Of a DNA stretch of 64,000 bases, positions 33,668 to 43,278 are shown piece after piece. Origin of the DNA: UMGS1696 sp964621755 (lineage in GTDB: Bacteria > Bacillota > Clostridia > Oscillospirales > CAG-272); the NCBI GenBank assembly GCA_964621755.1, contig CAZUPI010000001.1:34898-98897 (forward strand). The letters run 5' to 3'. The stretch's first letter is position 1, and every line of letters begins with the position of its first letter. Position numbers and translations under genes: made by a program. The notes under the pieces were generated by a model, which made no database searches, was not told where the DNA came from, and worked only from the letters and a program-made list of their open reading frames with translations.

Positions 33668-34126
33668 ATGAATGATTTGAATGTAAAAATCAAGAAACTC
33701 AATCCGGGCGCAAAAATTCCTGAATATCAGACAAGCGGCTCCGCCGCCTGCGACTTATCAGCGTGTATCGACACGCCTGTCACCCTGTTACCGGGCGCGT
33801 CCGCACTCATCCCAACCGGAATCGCCATTGAAATTGACGAGCCGGACAGGGAATCGCTGGCAATTTTGATATACGCACGCAGCGGTCTGGCCATTAAGCG
33901 CGGCATCGCGCTGTCAAACGGCGTGGGGGTAGTTGATTCCGACTATCGCGGAGAAATCAAGGTAGGGCTTGTCAATCTTTCGGGAGAGCCATACACCATC
34001 GTCTCTGGCGAGAGAATCGCACAGATGATATTTACTCCGGTTCGGCGGGCGGTATTTACGGAAACGGATGTGCTCGGCAACACGTCCCGCGGGACGGGCG
34101 GGTTTGGAAGTACTGGCGTTTCATAA
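33668..34126 (+). CDS. dut: dUTP diphosphatase
   Basis: A 152-residue trimeric-type dUTPase that hydrolyses dUTP to dUMP. Motifs are clear: GSAACDLSA (motif 1), YARSGLAIKRGI (motif 2-3), VDSDYRGEI (catalytic Asp) and the C-terminal RGTGGFGSTG (motif 5). It lies 16 bases after the U32 gene with a poor ribosome site, so translational coupling is likely. Confidence 0.95.
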   Translation: MNDLNVKIKKLNPGAKIPEYQTSGSAACDLSACIDTPVTLLPGASALIPTGIAIEIDEPDRESLAILIYARSGLAIKRGIALSNGVGVVDSDYRGEIKVGLVNLSGEPYTIVSGERIAQMIFTPVRRAVFTETDVLGNTSRGTGGFGSTGVS

Positions 34127-34160
34127 TGTTTATTTTTTATAATTATCGGAGAGAAGAAAG

Positions 34161-34418
34161 ATGAACAAGTCCTTTTGGTTCAATCTCTTTTTGGTCTGCA
34201 TCGGCATTGTGGTGGGCTCCATGGTCGCCGGCATGACCGCAGGAATTCCGGCGTTGTCGTGGCTGTCCTACGGGCTCGACTTTGGTACGCAGAGTCCGTT
34301 TGTACTTGACCTCAACGTCATCACACTGACGTTCGGAATCACCATCAAAATCACCATATCCATCGTCATTTTTGTAATATTATCCATCCTTCTCGGGCGT
34401 TGTCTCGCGAAAAAATAA
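34161..34418 (+). CDS. DUF4321 family membrane protein
   Basis: An 85-residue protein with two membrane segments (FNLFLVCIGIVVGSMVAGM and IKITISIVIFVILSILL). This clostridial family of unknown function is often found just before maf and mreB, as here. GGAGAG precedes the ATG. A role in the cell-shape operon is inferred from synteny. Confidence 0.82.
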   Translation: MNKSFWFNLFLVCIGIVVGSMVAGMTAGIPALSWLSYGLDFGTQSPFVLDLNVITLTFGITIKITISIVIFVILSILLGRCLAKK

Positions 34419-34462
34419 TAATATGCAACAAATATATATATTCCATCACAAGAGGTCCGATT

Positions 34463-35110
34463 ATGAACGGCAGCGCCACAGTTATTTTGGGATCCCAGTC
34501 TCCCCGGCGTCACGAGCTGCTTAATTTAGCAGGAATTTCACACAAAGTTTTCGTTTCCGGAGCGGACGAGGGCAAGGTCGAATACGTGCCCGGGAAGCCG
34601 GAGGAGTTTGTTTTGTCAGCCGCCGCGTTAAAAAACACCGCGGTACGGGAAGCGTTATTAACTGCGAAAAATGTTAATTTATCGAATTCTCAGCTGACAG
34701 ACAGCGAGGTGAACAACGCCATCATTTTGTCAGCCGATACGGTGGTGTATTCTGACGCCTGCCGCCGGATTTTCGGAAAACCCGGCGCCACCGACCGGGC
34801 GTTCGGCATGCTTCGCGAATTATCCGGTAAATGTCACCGCGTCATCACCGGGGTGACGCTATACGATATGGCGTCCGGCAAGTCCTCGCAATTCGCGGAA
34901 TCCACGGACGTATATTTCCGTAACTTGGAAGACAGCGAAATCGAGCGCTACCTTTCGCTCTACAATCCGCTCGATAAGGCGGGCGCGTACGGTATTCAGG
35001 ATGGCGCGTGCGTTTTTGTGGAAAAAATCGTCGGTGACTATTATAATGTGGTTGGGCTTCCGCTTTGCAAGGTTTGGACGGAATTAAAAAAATTCCGTAT
35101 GCTTGATTGA
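34463..35110 (+). CDS. maf: Maf family nucleotide pyrophosphatase
   Basis: A 215-residue protein. GSQSPRRHELL at the N-terminus, SADTVVY and PLDKAGAYGIQ are the family motifs. Maf proteins hydrolyse non-canonical or pyrimidine nucleoside triphosphates and affect septation when overproduced. The frame extends upstream, overlapping DUF4321, but ATG 34463 has AAGAGGT eight bases before it. Next gene is mreB, the usual clostridial order. Confidence 0.9.
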   Translation: MNGSATVILGSQSPRRHELLNLAGISHKVFVSGADEGKVEYVPGKPEEFVLSAAALKNTAVREALLTAKNVNLSNSQLTDSEVNNAIILSADTVVYSDACRRIFGKPGATDRAFGMLRELSGKCHRVITGVTLYDMASGKSSQFAESTDVYFRNLEDSEIERYLSLYNPLDKAGAYGIQDGACVFVEKIVGDYYNVVGLPLCKVWTELKKFRMLD

Positions 35111-35186
35111 ACAATATTATCCTTATAGTATATTTCGAAAAATCAGAGAGTTATTCCTATATTAACCATATTTGGAGATTTTATAT

Positions 35187-36191
35187 ATGAAAAGTATTGG
35201 CATAGACCTTGGCACGGCGAACACGCTGGTATATGTGAAAGGACGCGGAATTGTGATTCGCGAACCGTCCGTTGTTGCCGTTGAGGCCAAAAGCCGCAAA
35301 GTCGTCGCGGTGGGGAGCGAAGCGAAGCTCATGCTCGGCAAAACCCCCGGCTCAATTATGGCGATGCGCCCGCTTAAGGACGGCGTTATCGCCGAATTTG
35401 ACATCACCGTGTCGATGCTGCGCCATTATTTCAAAAAAGTATCGGGCAATACGCTGCTCAGTCGCCCAAAGGTCATTATCTGCATTCCATATGGCGTTAC
35501 AGAAGTAGAGAAACGTGCGGTTGAGGATGTGACGCTTGAAGCTGGCGCGCAGTCGGTTGCACTGGTCGAGGAACCCATTGCGGCGGCTATCGGAAGCGGC
35601 CTTCGGGTCGACGATGCGCGTGGTTCTATGATTGTTGATATTGGCGGCGGCACGACGGAGGTTGCGGTGCTGTCGTTGGGCGGAATCGTTTTATCGAATT
35701 CGCAGCGGATAGCAGGGGACGAGCTGGACGAAGCAATTACGGCGTACATTAAGCGAAAATACAATATTTTAATTGGAGAAGCCACAGCAGAATTGTTGAA
35801 AAAGCGCATAGGGAGTGTGCATCCGGCGACCGACCGTGGAACTATGGAAATCCGCGGACGCAATCTTCTGAACGGACTTCCGGCGATTGTGACAATCAGT
35901 TCTGCAGAGATTCGCGAGGCGATGCAGGATGAGGTTCAGCATATTGTGGAAAGCATCCGCAACGCGCTCGAGACCACACCGCCGGAGCTTGCGTCCGACA
36001 TATACGATACGGGCATCATGCTGTCGGGAGGAGGCGCGCTTTTAGCCGGGCTGGACCTTCTCATTTCCCGCGTCACCGGTATCCGCACGGTAGTCGCAAA
36101 AAGCCCCATCGACTGCGTTGCTGTCGGCATTGGCCGCATCATCGAGACCACCGGTGATGCCAGCGCCTATGTAAGTTACAGGACACGGTGA
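35187..36191 (+). CDS. mreB: Rod shape-determining protein MreB
   Basis: A 334-residue actin homologue. GIDLGTANTLVYV (phosphate 1), DIGGGTTEVAVLS (phosphate 2) and SGGGALLAG (adenosine) are intact. It polymerises under the membrane and guides the elongation machinery. ATG 35187 follows TTGGAGA at a normal distance. Start of mreBCD. Confidence 0.96.
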   Translation: MKSIGIDLGTANTLVYVKGRGIVIREPSVVAVEAKSRKVVAVGSEAKLMLGKTPGSIMAMRPLKDGVIAEFDITVSMLRHYFKKVSGNTLLSRPKVIICIPYGVTEVEKRAVEDVTLEAGAQSVALVEEPIAAAIGSGLRVDDARGSMIVDIGGGTTEVAVLSLGGIVLSNSQRIAGDELDEAITAYIKRKYNILIGEATAELLKKRIGSVHPATDRGTMEIRGRNLLNGLPAIVTISSAEIREAMQDEVQHIVESIRNALETTPPELASDIYDTGIMLSGGGALLAGLDLLISRVTGIRTVVAKSPIDCVAVGIGRIIETTGDASAYVSYRTR

Positions 36192-36292
36192 GGAGTATTG
36201 GAGGCGCGGCCGGCTGTACCCGGTCCCGCCTGAGAACTTTTGGGGGATTGCATTTATTCATAAAATATGTATGATTTGAAGGGGCACAGGAT

Positions 36293-37180
36293 ATGGGGAG
36301 TGGCTTTATCATTTCCCTGCGAAAACCCCATTTTGTTATTATGAAACAATTCTTTAAGAACAAATTTTTTTACATTATGTCGGTACTGGCGCTGCTTTTG
36401 ACAATTGTGCCGACTGTATTTTATTCGATGGGGCTGACGTTTGTGTTCCGCGACGCCGTCTGCATACTGCTGACGCCTATGCAAAAATTGTTTAATTATG
36501 CAACAGAAGCGGTCGACGGATTCGCAGCTTATTTTTACAAATTTGACGAGCTTGTCGAAGAAAATAATACGCTGCACGAGCGGGTCGCCGAATTGGAGGC
36601 GCAAATTTACGACGCCGCCGAACTCGCAGAACGCAGTGCGTGGATGAGCGATTTTCTGGAAATGAAGACGCAGCACACGGATTTTAAAATGCTGTCAGCG
36701 ACGGTAGTCGGGCGGGAAAGCGGAAACTATTCAAAAATCTTGACACTGGACGTGGGCACCGGCGCGGGTGTGGAGTTGAACATGCCGGTTGTGACGTCGG
36801 AAGGGATTGTCGGACGAATCACCGAGCTGGGATATAATTGGTCAAAAGTTACAACAATTGTGGAAGCGCAATCCTCAGTTGGTGCATATATTGAACGAAC
36901 CGACGACGCAGGGATTTGCGAAGGCAAATTCGCGCTTGCCGCGGATGGGTTATGTCAGCTATCATATCTGCCAGCCGGCGCGGATGTACAGGAAGGGGAC
37001 CGCGTTTTGTCGACAGGGTTCGGCAGCGTCTACCCGCGCGGGCTGGTGATTGGCTATGTGGACGCCATCTCCGCGAATGAATACACGCGCTCGCAGGATA
37101 TTCTCGTAAAATGCGCGGTCGATTTCTCCTCCCTCACAAAAGTCATGATTATCACGGATTACGAGATTTCCGCAAAGTAA
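36293..37180 (+). CDS. mreC: Rod shape-determining protein MreC
   Basis: A 295-residue bitopic protein: membrane segment (about residues 25-45), a coiled coil (LVEENNTLHERVAELEAQI) and a periplasm-side beta domain with LDVGTGAGVELNMPVVT and GIVGRIT. It links MreB to peptidoglycan enzymes. ATG 36293 has AAGGGG upstream; the ATG at 36341 (MKQFFKN) has none, although its N-terminus is more usual in the family. Confidence 0.9.
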   Translation: MGSGFIISLRKPHFVIMKQFFKNKFFYIMSVLALLLTIVPTVFYSMGLTFVFRDAVCILLTPMQKLFNYATEAVDGFAAYFYKFDELVEENNTLHERVAELEAQIYDAAELAERSAWMSDFLEMKTQHTDFKMLSATVVGRESGNYSKILTLDVGTGAGVELNMPVVTSEGIVGRITELGYNWSKVTTIVEAQSSVGAYIERTDDAGICEGKFALAADGLCQLSYLPAGADVQEGDRVLSTGFGSVYPRGLVIGYVDAISANEYTRSQDILVKCAVDFSSLTKVMIITDYEISAK

Positions 37181-37337
37181 TTTTGCATATTTATTCAGTC
37201 CATATACATTCCTATATTTCAACACGCAACGCGGACAAAAAACAAACGTTCTTCAATTTTCGGCATAACTCAAACACTTTCCGGCAAATTGGCACTCGAC
37301 TTTTCGTTTATCCTGTCCGAATCAATCCGCACCATTT

Positions 37338-37371
37338 ATGCCGCACTATTTGTTATGCCGCACTATTTGTG
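37338..37371 (+). repeat. 17-bp tandem duplication upstream of mreD
   Basis: The unit TATGCCGCACTATTTGT occurs twice in direct succession (37338-37354 and 37355-37371). The rest of the 235-base spacer between mreC and mreD shows no ORF or hairpin. Confidence 0.9.
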
Positions 37372-37415
37372 CGTTCACAAATTATGAACAAAATTCTATT
37401 ACCAAGGTGGCGCTT

Positions 37416-38072
37416 ATGAATTATCCAAGTTCGCGAGGACCGCAGCGTCCCCCGCGTCAAAACGAGCGGCGAGAAAATCGCGACGCCACGGAAAAAGACG
37501 AAAGTCTTTCCGACAGACTGCACGAGTGGCGGCTCGGACTTTCCATCGACGGCGAAAGTGTGAAAAAGGCCATCGTTTGCGCGGTTCTGATTATCTTTTT
37601 TTCGCTTCTGCAAACCACGCTTTTCACCCGGTTCCGACCGTTCGGAGCGGTTCCAGACCTGATTCTGCCACTGGTAATCGCGATTTCCATGACAGAGCGA
37701 GAGAAGTGGGGCGCCGTATGCGGACTGCTCGGCGCGTTTATCATCGAGTCGCTCGGCGGGTCGAGTCTCACGCTTCTTCCTTTATTATATATGCCCGCCG
37801 GGTATGTTTGCGGGATTTTGACCATATACTATTTCCGTGACTCAATCGCAGTGCGGGCCTTGTATACCGGCATATCCTCCGCCGCACGAGCAATATTCAC
37901 GTTAATCGCCATTTTGGCGACGGCGTCAGGAGTTTCCGTTCTCGATATTTTTACAGAGGCGATTTTCCCCGAGCTGATTGCCAACCTGCTTTTTGCATTT
38001 CTGCCGCACGTTGTCGCGCGCTTCGCGCTGCAGCCGTTCAACAAATCAAGGGATGCGAAAGTTAGGGAGTAA
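37416..38072 (+). CDS. mreD: Rod shape-determining protein MreD
   Basis: A 218-residue membrane protein with about five segments from residue 62 on (VCAVLIIFFSLLQTTLF, PDLILPLVIAIS, and others) and LLGAFIIESLGG. Its first 60 residues are hydrophilic and charged (RRENRDATEKDESLSDR), an extension not usual for MreD (about 160-180 residues). ATG 37416 has AAGGTGG six bases upstream. The gap from mreC (235 bases) is unusually large for this operon. Confidence 0.8.
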   Translation: MNYPSSRGPQRPPRQNERRENRDATEKDESLSDRLHEWRLGLSIDGESVKKAIVCAVLIIFFSLLQTTLFTRFRPFGAVPDLILPLVIAISMTEREKWGAVCGLLGAFIIESLGGSSLTLLPLLYMPAGYVCGILTIYYFRDSIAVRALYTGISSAARAIFTLIAILATASGVSVLDIFTEAIFPELIANLLFAFLPHVVARFALQPFNKSRDAKVRE

Positions 38073-38178
38073 AAATCGAAACAAATGTTTTTGTTAAAGA
38101 ACAGTGTACACTCATCACACTCGTTTATGGGCATTATACGCAAACAGCGCAAAATATAAGGCATAAAAAGCATCAAAT

Positions 38179-39180
38179 ATGACAAATAACACAACGACTA
38201 AAAATTGCACTTCCGTTATCGCATCGCTTGCGCCAATGGCAGGATTCACAGACTATCCAATGCGGAAAATTGCGGCAAGCTTTGGAGCGGCATACGTTGT
38301 TTCCGAGATGATTTCAAGCGTTGCGATGTGCATGGGAGACCGCAAGACCGCGGCGCTCGCGAAGATTGGAGAAGGGGAGGCGCCCGTTATTCTGCAAATT
38401 TTCGGTCACGACCCGGGAATGATGGCGGAGGCGGCGCGCCGGCTCATCACGGGGGAATACGCGGGATGTGACTATGCAGCCGCCCCTGCGGGAATCGACA
38501 TCAACATGGGATGTCCCGTGAAGAAAATCGTATCTTCGGGGGATGGTTCGTCCCTGATGCGGTCGCCGGACGCCGCGCGAGCAGTGGTATCGGCAGTCGC
38601 GGAAGTCTGTTCCGTGTACAAGGTTCCCTTGTCAGTAAAAATCCGGGCGGGCTGGGACGCAGAGCACATCAACTGCGCGGAATTTGCCGCGTGCATAGCG
38701 GAGGCCGGCGCATCAAAAATCACCATACACTGCCGCACCCGTGAGCAGATGTACATGCCGTCTGCGGACGTGAAGTACGCCGGCGCCGCCGCCGAAGCAT
38801 TACGGCATCTCCCGTCAGCCAAAAAAATCACACTGGTTGGAAACGGGGATATCGAAACCCGCGCGCAAGCGGAAGCATACTTATCGGCTGGATGCGACGA
38901 AGTCGCAGTAGGCCGCGCAGCGCTCGGCAATCCGTGGATTTTCTGGGAACTCACATCCCCCTCCTCGTACATCCCCCCGACCATCGCCGAAATCAAATCC
39001 CTCGCGGTCTCCTTGGTCGAAGCGGTCGTCCGTGAACGCGGCGAAACCGCGGGCATCCGCGAATCCCGTTCCCGCGCCGCCTGCTTCATCAAAGGGACGC
39101 CCGGCGCAGCCCACGCCCGCGACCGTCTCAATCACGCCGAAACTCTATCTGAGTTTATTAAAATTCTTGAAGAGATTTGA
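38179..39180 (+). CDS. dus: tRNA-dihydrouridine synthase
   Basis: A 333-residue FMN enzyme that reduces uridine in tRNA D-loops. It starts near LAPMAGFTDYPMR, the catalytic Cys is in NMGCPVKKI, the FMN phosphate site is near GNGDI, and CRTREQMY is conserved. The ATG lacks a strong ribosome site. DusB-like by length; subfamily is uncertain. Confidence 0.9.
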   Translation: MTNNTTTKNCTSVIASLAPMAGFTDYPMRKIAASFGAAYVVSEMISSVAMCMGDRKTAALAKIGEGEAPVILQIFGHDPGMMAEAARRLITGEYAGCDYAAAPAGIDINMGCPVKKIVSSGDGSSLMRSPDAARAVVSAVAEVCSVYKVPLSVKIRAGWDAEHINCAEFAACIAEAGASKITIHCRTREQMYMPSADVKYAGAAAEALRHLPSAKKITLVGNGDIETRAQAEAYLSAGCDEVAVGRAALGNPWIFWELTSPSSYIPPTIAEIKSLAVSLVEAVVRERGETAGIRESRSRAACFIKGTPGAAHARDRLNHAETLSEFIKILEEI

Positions 39181-39237
39181 ATTGTTCACAGGGAAGATTG
39201 AACGTTCCCTTCTCACCCCCAATCAGGAGAACATAAA

Positions 39238-39870
39238 ATGGGTAGAATAGATTGGAAAGGGGCGGCGCTGCTTGCTCCGCTGCCTGCTGTTATGGTTACG
39301 TGCGAGCATGATGGACACGCTAACGTTTTTACCGCCGCCTGGTGCGGGATTGTTGCAACGCATCCGCCGCGCGTATATATTTCTGTACGTCCCACGCGGC
39401 ACTCGTATCCTATTATCCGCGACAGCCGGGAGTTTGTGATGAATCTCACCCCGGCGTCACTCGCGAAAACATGCGACTATGTCGGAACTGTCACCGGCCG
39501 GTGTGTGGATAAATTCGCAAAAATCGGATTGACCTTGCTTCCGTCCGCTGAGGTGAACTGCCCGACCCTCGCCCAGTCGCCGCTCGCGCTCGAATGCCGG
39601 GTGACTGACATTCTGCCGCAAGGATCCCATGACATGTTTCTCGCCGACGTGGTGCGCGTCACAGTGGACGAATCTCTGCTCGACAAGAACGGGCGTCTGG
39701 AACTGGACCGCGCGAAACTGTGTACCTTTGCCCACGGCGAGTACTTCGAAGTCGGCAGAAAGATTGGGAAAATCGGCTTCGGTATGGATAAAAATAAAAA
39801 GAAAAAAGCAGGGGACAAGGCGGCTCCGGGAAAAGACAGGTCCCGCGCATTGTCGTCACCATCAAAATAA
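39238..39870 (+). CDS. Flavin reductase-like FMN-binding protein
   Basis: A 210-residue protein of the flavin reductase/DIM6-NTAB fold: PAVMVTCEHDG, FTAAWCGIVATHPPRVYISVRP, SREFVMNLT. Such proteins bind FMN and reduce it or act as an NAD(P)H:flavin partner. A basic Lys-rich tail (about residues 181-210) is unusual. AGGAG precedes ATG. Partner enzyme is not evident. Confidence 0.8.
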   Translation: MGRIDWKGAALLAPLPAVMVTCEHDGHANVFTAAWCGIVATHPPRVYISVRPTRHSYPIIRDSREFVMNLTPASLAKTCDYVGTVTGRCVDKFAKIGLTLLPSAEVNCPTLAQSPLALECRVTDILPQGSHDMFLADVVRVTVDESLLDKNGRLELDRAKLCTFAHGEYFEVGRKIGKIGFGMDKNKKKKAGDKAAPGKDRSRALSSPSK

Positions 39871-39894
39871 CATTTTTTATGAAGGGAGAAACAT

Positions 39895-41076
39895 ATGAAT
39901 TTTCTGATACTGTCAGTCACCGCCGGGGAAGGGCACAACTCCACCGCACGCGCCATTAAGTCTGAGCTTGACAAGCTCGGCGCGGACAGCCAAATTCTCG
40001 ACATGTTCGACTACATCTCGCCTGAGATTGCAAAAATCATCTCTGAAGGCTATCTTCTTGTGACGGAAAAAGCGAAATACGCCTATCGAATCGGTTACAA
40101 GCTGGCCGAGAAACGCCATTCCAGTGAAAAAGAGTATTCCCCCGCCAATCTTTTTAAGCAAGCGATGACAGACGACCTTGCCGACTTCATTCGTGCGGAC
40201 AACTATGACGCGGTTGTTTTCACGCACCCCTTTGCCGGAATTGTGCTCAGCCTGATGAAGAAAAAACACATCATTGAGAATCGCACAGTGGGAATTCTCA
40301 CAGACTTCACGTTCCACCCCTACTGGGAAGACTGCACAAACAACGATTTTGTAGTTGTCCCCGACCGCTTGCTCCTGCCGCAGGCGCGCCGCAAGGGATT
40401 CCGCGACGAGCAAATTCTGCCGTTCGGCATCCCGATAAACCCGAAGTTCAGCGAAAGCACATCCCAAGAGGAGGCGCGTCGTGCGCTCGGTCTCGACGAA
40501 AAGCGGATGACCTTCCTCATCATGGGCGGCTCCATGGGATACGGCAACATGTCCGAAAACGTGCGGAAAATCGATGAAATGAACGTCGAGCGCGACTTCC
40601 AGCTTATCGTAGTCTGCGGAAACAACGCGGAAATGAAGGAGGAAATCGACAAAATCGCAGTCAATGCCCACCACAAAATGCTGGTAACGGGATTTGTAAA
40701 CACCATTCCGCAGATGATGGACGCCGCAGACTGCATCATCACAAAACCGGGCGGACTGACAACCAGCGAAAGCCTCGCAAAGAACCTCCCCATGATTATC
40801 GCAAACCCCATCCCGGGTCAAGAGGAGCGAAACGCAGAATTCCTTCTCAACAACGGCTGCGCGCTCGCCACCTCCAAAACCTGCCCCATCGACGAGTGCA
40901 TGTATCAGCTCCTGACCTCCGATATTCGCCTGAAAGCCATGCGCGACTGCATCTCCGCCATCTCCAAACCCAACTCCGCCGAAAACCTCGGCAAATTCCT
41001 CGTCGACCTCGCCCATACCCCCGTCATCTCCGAATCCCCTGCTAACGATATGTACCTGGAGTTGTACTGGGAATGA
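39895..41076 (+). CDS. MGDG synthase/UgtP-type glycolipid glycosyltransferase
   Basis: A 393-residue GT28-family protein. The N-terminal TAGEGHNSTA motif and the C-terminal donor-binding KPGGLTTSE with GFVN are typical for processive diacylglycerol glycosyltransferases and MurG relatives. It would add a hexose to diacylglycerol at the membrane face. The lipid kinase at 12842-13900 uses the same lipid class. GAAGGGAG precedes the ATG. The sugar donor is not determined. Confidence 0.87.
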   Translation: MNFLILSVTAGEGHNSTARAIKSELDKLGADSQILDMFDYISPEIAKIISEGYLLVTEKAKYAYRIGYKLAEKRHSSEKEYSPANLFKQAMTDDLADFIRADNYDAVVFTHPFAGIVLSLMKKKHIIENRTVGILTDFTFHPYWEDCTNNDFVVVPDRLLLPQARRKGFRDEQILPFGIPINPKFSESTSQEEARRALGLDEKRMTFLIMGGSMGYGNMSENVRKIDEMNVERDFQLIVVCGNNAEMKEEIDKIAVNAHHKMLVTGFVNTIPQMMDAADCIITKPGGLTTSESLAKNLPMIIANPIPGQEERNAEFLLNNGCALATSKTCPIDECMYQLLTSDIRLKAMRDCISAISKPNSAENLGKFLVDLAHTPVISESPANDMYLELYWE

Positions 41077-41185
41077 TGTATAAAGGGAAGCGCCGGATGC
41101 GTTAAAACTTTTCGGACTGGCAAGGGCAGGTATCGTACGGTCTAAGGGTAACTACTGTACAAAATTCCGCCATCCACACCCCGAT

Positions 41186-41260
41186 TTCAAAAGGTTTGGA
41201 AGTCCACGGGGACCTTTCCTCAAAGGTTCCTGTGCGGGGTTTGGGGCAGAGCCCCCACGC
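41186..41260. repeat. Complex hairpin cluster with the conserved flanking box
   Basis: A TTTCAAAAGGTTTGGAAGTCC box (41186-41206), nearly the same as one at 52254-52275, is followed by an imperfect hairpin GGGACCTTT / AAAGGTTCC (41209-41230) and a G/C hairpin with GGGG and CCCC arms (41236-41255). The 213-base spacer between the glycosyltransferase and rsmG has no gene. Confidence 0.6.
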
Positions 41261-41289
41261 ATCCCCAAAAGACACGAAAGGAAAAACAG

Positions 41290-42054
41290 ATGTCAGACTT
41301 AACCTTTGAGAATTTCAATTCATTGTACACAGACCTGTCGCGCGGGGTCTGTTTTGGACAGATAGGGGAGGCACTCGCCGCACCTGAAACAGTGCGGAAA
41401 CTGTTTCTTATTTCCGATTCGCTGATTGATGACGCAAGAAAATTCAACCTTACGTCTATTACGGAGCCGGGAGAGATTGTGCGGAAGCATATCATTGATT
41501 CGCTGATTCCACTTGCGCTGACAGTCGAGCACTGCCTCGTTCCGAAAAATGCAGCGGACGTGGGAACCGGCGCAGGCTTTCCGCTCCTCCCAATGGCCGC
41601 CGGGCTTGCGAAAATTTCCCCGGAGACAAAGCTGACCGGCGTCGATTCCACCTCAAAAAAAATTTCCCATATCCTCGCCGCCGCGCAATATGCCGGATTG
41701 TCGAATGTTTCCGCAGTTTCCGGCAGAGCGGAGGAGCTCGGACGCAGGGATTTCCGTGCGAAATTTGACTTGGTCACCGCACGCGCCGTCGCCAATCTCC
41801 CCGTACTGCTCGAACTGTGCGCGCCGCTCGTCGCGAAAAACGGCTTTTTCGCCGCGCTAAAGTCCCACGCCGACGACGAACTCGCGCAGGGCGATATCGC
41901 GGCCAAACGTCTCGGTATGACAAACGTGGGAAAAATCGACTACGAACTCCCAGGCGGCGACACGCGATGTGTGATATTTTACCGCAAAATCACCGATACA
42001 CCCGAAAAATTCCCTCGCAGATACGCCGAAATCGCCAAACACCCCCTCGGATGA
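41290..42054 (+). CDS. rsmG: 16S rRNA (guanine527-N7)-methyltransferase RsmG
   Basis: A 254-residue SAM-dependent methyltransferase. The SAM motif is DVGTGAGFPLLPMA, the FNLTSITEP and HIIDSL segments and ARAVANLPVLLEL are family marks. It methylates G527 of 16S rRNA. GAAAGGA precedes the ATG. In Firmicutes it normally follows mnmG and precedes noc; here mnmG is missing from the window. Confidence 0.94.
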   Translation: MSDLTFENFNSLYTDLSRGVCFGQIGEALAAPETVRKLFLISDSLIDDARKFNLTSITEPGEIVRKHIIDSLIPLALTVEHCLVPKNAADVGTGAGFPLLPMAAGLAKISPETKLTGVDSTSKKISHILAAAQYAGLSNVSAVSGRAEELGRRDFRAKFDLVTARAVANLPVLLELCAPLVAKNGFFAALKSHADDELAQGDIAAKRLGMTNVGKIDYELPGGDTRCVIFYRKITDTPEKFPRRYAEIAKHPLG

Positions 42055-42271
42055 GCCCCCTCCGCATTTCCCGACGATAACCAAAAAACTCACGGCCGCT
42101 CCATCAGCAAACCGTGCGTTTTTCTTTTTTTGCCCAGACAAACCAATAATAGGACAGCGTATTGAGACACGTTTATTCCCACAGATATGGTATAATATCC
42201 CGCGAAAAGGGAAATCCACCCTATCCCTAAGGAGGACGGGAAAAATTCTATTATAATCACAGGAGGTCAAA

Positions 42272-43117
42272 ATGTTCTGGGGAAAATTGAAGGAAATTAC
42301 AAAGGTTATCCGCGAGGTCGAAATTCAGGATATCGTCATCCCTGACGGGAGGATTCGGCAGGTCGCGTACGACGAAAGCCTGCGCGCGCTGGCGGAAAGC
42401 ATCCGCGAGCACGGCGTTCTTGAGCCAATCCTCGTCCGCCGCGACTCATCATCCGCGCGTGACAATCCCATCTATCAGCTCATCGCCGGAGAGCGCCGGC
42501 TCCGCGCCGCCGAAGTCGCCGGGCTCAGCGCCGTCCCTTGCGTGTCCATTGAAGCAAACGAGGTCGACGCGGCGGTCATCGCCATCATCGAGAATCTGCA
42601 CCGCGAGGACCTGAACATCTTCGAAGAGGCAACCGCCATCGGCTCCCTGATCGGGCTGTCCGGTATGACGCAGGAACAGTGCGCGCGCCGCTTATCGGTC
42701 AGCCAATCTTACGTTGCCAACAAGCTGCGGCTGCTTCGCTTTTCAAATGAAGAACGCGAACTGATTCTGCAAAACGGACTGACGGAGCGTCACGCCCGCG
42801 CGCTGCTGCGGCTTTCGGAAAGGGAAGAGCGGCTTCGGGTCATTTCAATCTTCATCGAACGCAATATGAACGTTGCGGCGGCAGAGGAATACGTGGAATC
42901 CCTGCTGTGCGCAGAAGCGCGCGGAACAGAGATACGCAGCAAGCCGCCAAAGAGTGAACAGCGGCACAAGCTCATCATCAAGGACATTCGGATTTTCTAT
43001 AACTCGATAGACCATGCAGTGGACATCATCAAAAAATGCGGGATTCCGGTTGAATCCACACGCCGCGAGACGGAAAACGGCACTCTGATTTCGATTCTTC
43101 TGCCCAAAGCGGTGTGA
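42272..43117 (+). CDS. noc: Nucleoid occlusion-type ParB family protein (Noc-like)
   Basis: A 281-residue ParB paralogue. The CTP-binding motif AGERRLRAAE, the ENLHREDLN box and a helix-turn-helix (QCARRLSVSQSYVANKLRLL) are intact. The short N-terminus MFWGKLKEITKVIREV is amphipathic and could be the membrane-targeting helix known for Noc. AGGAGGTC precedes the ATG. Its binding site may differ from parS; no Noc-type site (ATTTCCCGGGAAAT) was seen. Adjacent to parA and parB, as in Bacillus. Confidence 0.83.
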   Translation: MFWGKLKEITKVIREVEIQDIVIPDGRIRQVAYDESLRALAESIREHGVLEPILVRRDSSSARDNPIYQLIAGERRLRAAEVAGLSAVPCVSIEANEVDAAVIAIIENLHREDLNIFEEATAIGSLIGLSGMTQEQCARRLSVSQSYVANKLRLLRFSNEERELILQNGLTERHARALLRLSEREERLRVISIFIERNMNVAAAEEYVESLLCAEARGTEIRSKPPKSEQRHKLIIKDIRIFYNSIDHAVDIIKKCGIPVESTRRETENGTLISILLPKAV

Positions 43118-43123
43118 TGGAAA

Positions 43124-43139
43124 TGTTTCACGTGAAACA
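43124..43139. promoter_or_regulatory. parS site 1 (ParB loading site)
   Basis: A perfect 16-bp palindrome TGTTTCACGTGAAACA, identical to the canonical parS consensus, 7 bases after the noc stop. Confidence 0.96.
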
Positions 43140-43153
43140 TATTTTGAAATAAA

Positions 43154-43190
43154 GCCGTGCGCACGTAGGTGCGCGCGGCCTTATTTTTTA
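43154..43190 (+). terminator. Terminator after noc
   Basis: GCCGTGCGCAC (43154-43164), loop GTAG, GTGCGCGCGGC (43169-43179), then CTTATTTTTTAT. Confidence 0.9.
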
Positions 43191-43229
43191 TCCTCAAGTC
43201 TCCCACAAACTACATATTACAAATGTCTA

Positions 43230-43258
43230 TTGACAGCCTTGTACAAATGTGTTATAAT
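43230..43258 (+). promoter_or_regulatory. Consensus promoter of parAB
   Basis: Perfect TTGACA (43230-43235), 17-base spacer, perfect TATAAT (43253-43258). parS site 2 lies about 20 bases downstream of the -10, so ParB binding could influence this promoter. Confidence 0.85.
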
Positions 43259-43278
43259 GTATTTGTAAACGAAAATAA

